The notes below the pieces were generated by a model. It did not search any database, was not told where the DNA came from, and worked only from the letters and a program-made list of their open reading frames with translations. From Paludibacter propionicigenes (lineage in GTDB: Bacteria > Bacteroidota > Bacteroidia > Bacteroidales > JAFGXI01): DNA of 33,947 bases. A program made the position numbers and the translations under genes. Positions 33,942 to 33,947 of the stretch are shown piece by piece; position 1 is the first letter of the stretch; each line of letters begins with the position of its first letter. The DNA lies in assembly GCA_020721655.1 (NCBI GenBank), contig DYMG01000023.1:1-33947 (forward strand), written 5' to 3'.

Positions 33942-33947
33942 CGTTTG

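Noticed and set aside
33790-33947. Integron attC site, suggested by the GTTAGCC word and inverted repeats
   Set aside because: The words do not fit the GTTRRRY core, the repeats are interleaved and not nested as in attC, and no integrase is in the window.
1-33947. Defence system, prophage, CRISPR array or intact insertion sequence
   Set aside because: No nuclease, helicase, integrase, transposase, phage structural gene or regularly spaced short repeat was seen on either strand.

Overview
The window is an ordinary-looking stretch of AT-rich chromosome from a member of the Bacteroidota. The evidence is lineage-specific: a SprB-repeat adhesin with a gliding-motility type B C-terminal domain followed by a PorP/SprF gene, a second secreted protein with a type A type IX secretion (T9SS) sorting tail, several promoters of the Bacteroidota form (TTG, about 20 bases, TAnnTTTG), general lack of Shine-Dalgarno sites, and gene pairs typical of the phylum (rbfA with a LolC/E-like permease; alaS divergent from an M23 peptidase and a MerR regulator). 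The genus cannot be told from the sequence alone. I see no tRNA, rRNA, CRISPR array, intact insertion sequence, phage gene or defence system.

Layout. 1-6932 (+): the 3' two thousand codons of a giant repeat adhesin and its PorP/SprF partner, closed by a strong bidirectional terminator. 6998-11621 (-): a 66-residue conserved small protein, then an apparent operon (membrane protein, dprA, deoxynucleoside kinase, tpiA), then proline dehydrogenase with its own terminator. 11855-12673 (+): a lipoprotein. 12724-16249 (-): a SpoU-type RNA methyltransferase, a DUF218 membrane protein, aspartate kinase and CysQ. 16282-17413 (-): the rpsF-rpsR-rplI ribosomal operon with terminator. 17574-23723: glutaryl-CoA dehydrogenase (+), P5C dehydrogenase (-), methylmalonyl-CoA epimerase (-), a small beta-barrel protein (+), thioredoxin (-) and an ALDH7/antiquitin-type dehydrogenase (-). 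23796-28026 (-): tsaB, a LolC/E-like permease, rbfA, a 60-codon ORF and a two-domain acyltransferase resembling OlsF-type aminolipid synthases. 28027-28606: the only long gap, with a patch of different base composition and a possible miniature inverted-repeat element. 28607-33764: alaS (-), then M23 peptidase, MerR regulator and a T9SS cargo protein (+). 33765-33947: a structured non-coding tail with interleaved inverted repeats, cut by the window end.

How the genes work together. Five catabolic genes point to use of amino acids as carbon: proline dehydrogenase plus P5C dehydrogenase take proline to glutamate; the antiquitin-type dehydrogenase and glutaryl-CoA dehydrogenase are steps of lysine breakdown; methylmalonyl-CoA epimerase serves propionyl-CoA metabolism. 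Translation and RNA maturation are served by S6, S18, L9, RbfA, TsaB, the SpoU methyltransferase and AlaS. The cell surface is served by the adhesin/SprF pair, the T9SS cargo, the beta-barrel protein, the lipoprotein, the M23 peptidase and the acyltransferase. No convincing new multi-gene system is visible; the points most worth a second look are the 918-base higher-order duplication inside the adhesin, the fused acyltransferase, the two non-coding stretches (28120-28542 and 33790-33941), and the sporadic strong Shine-Dalgarno sites.
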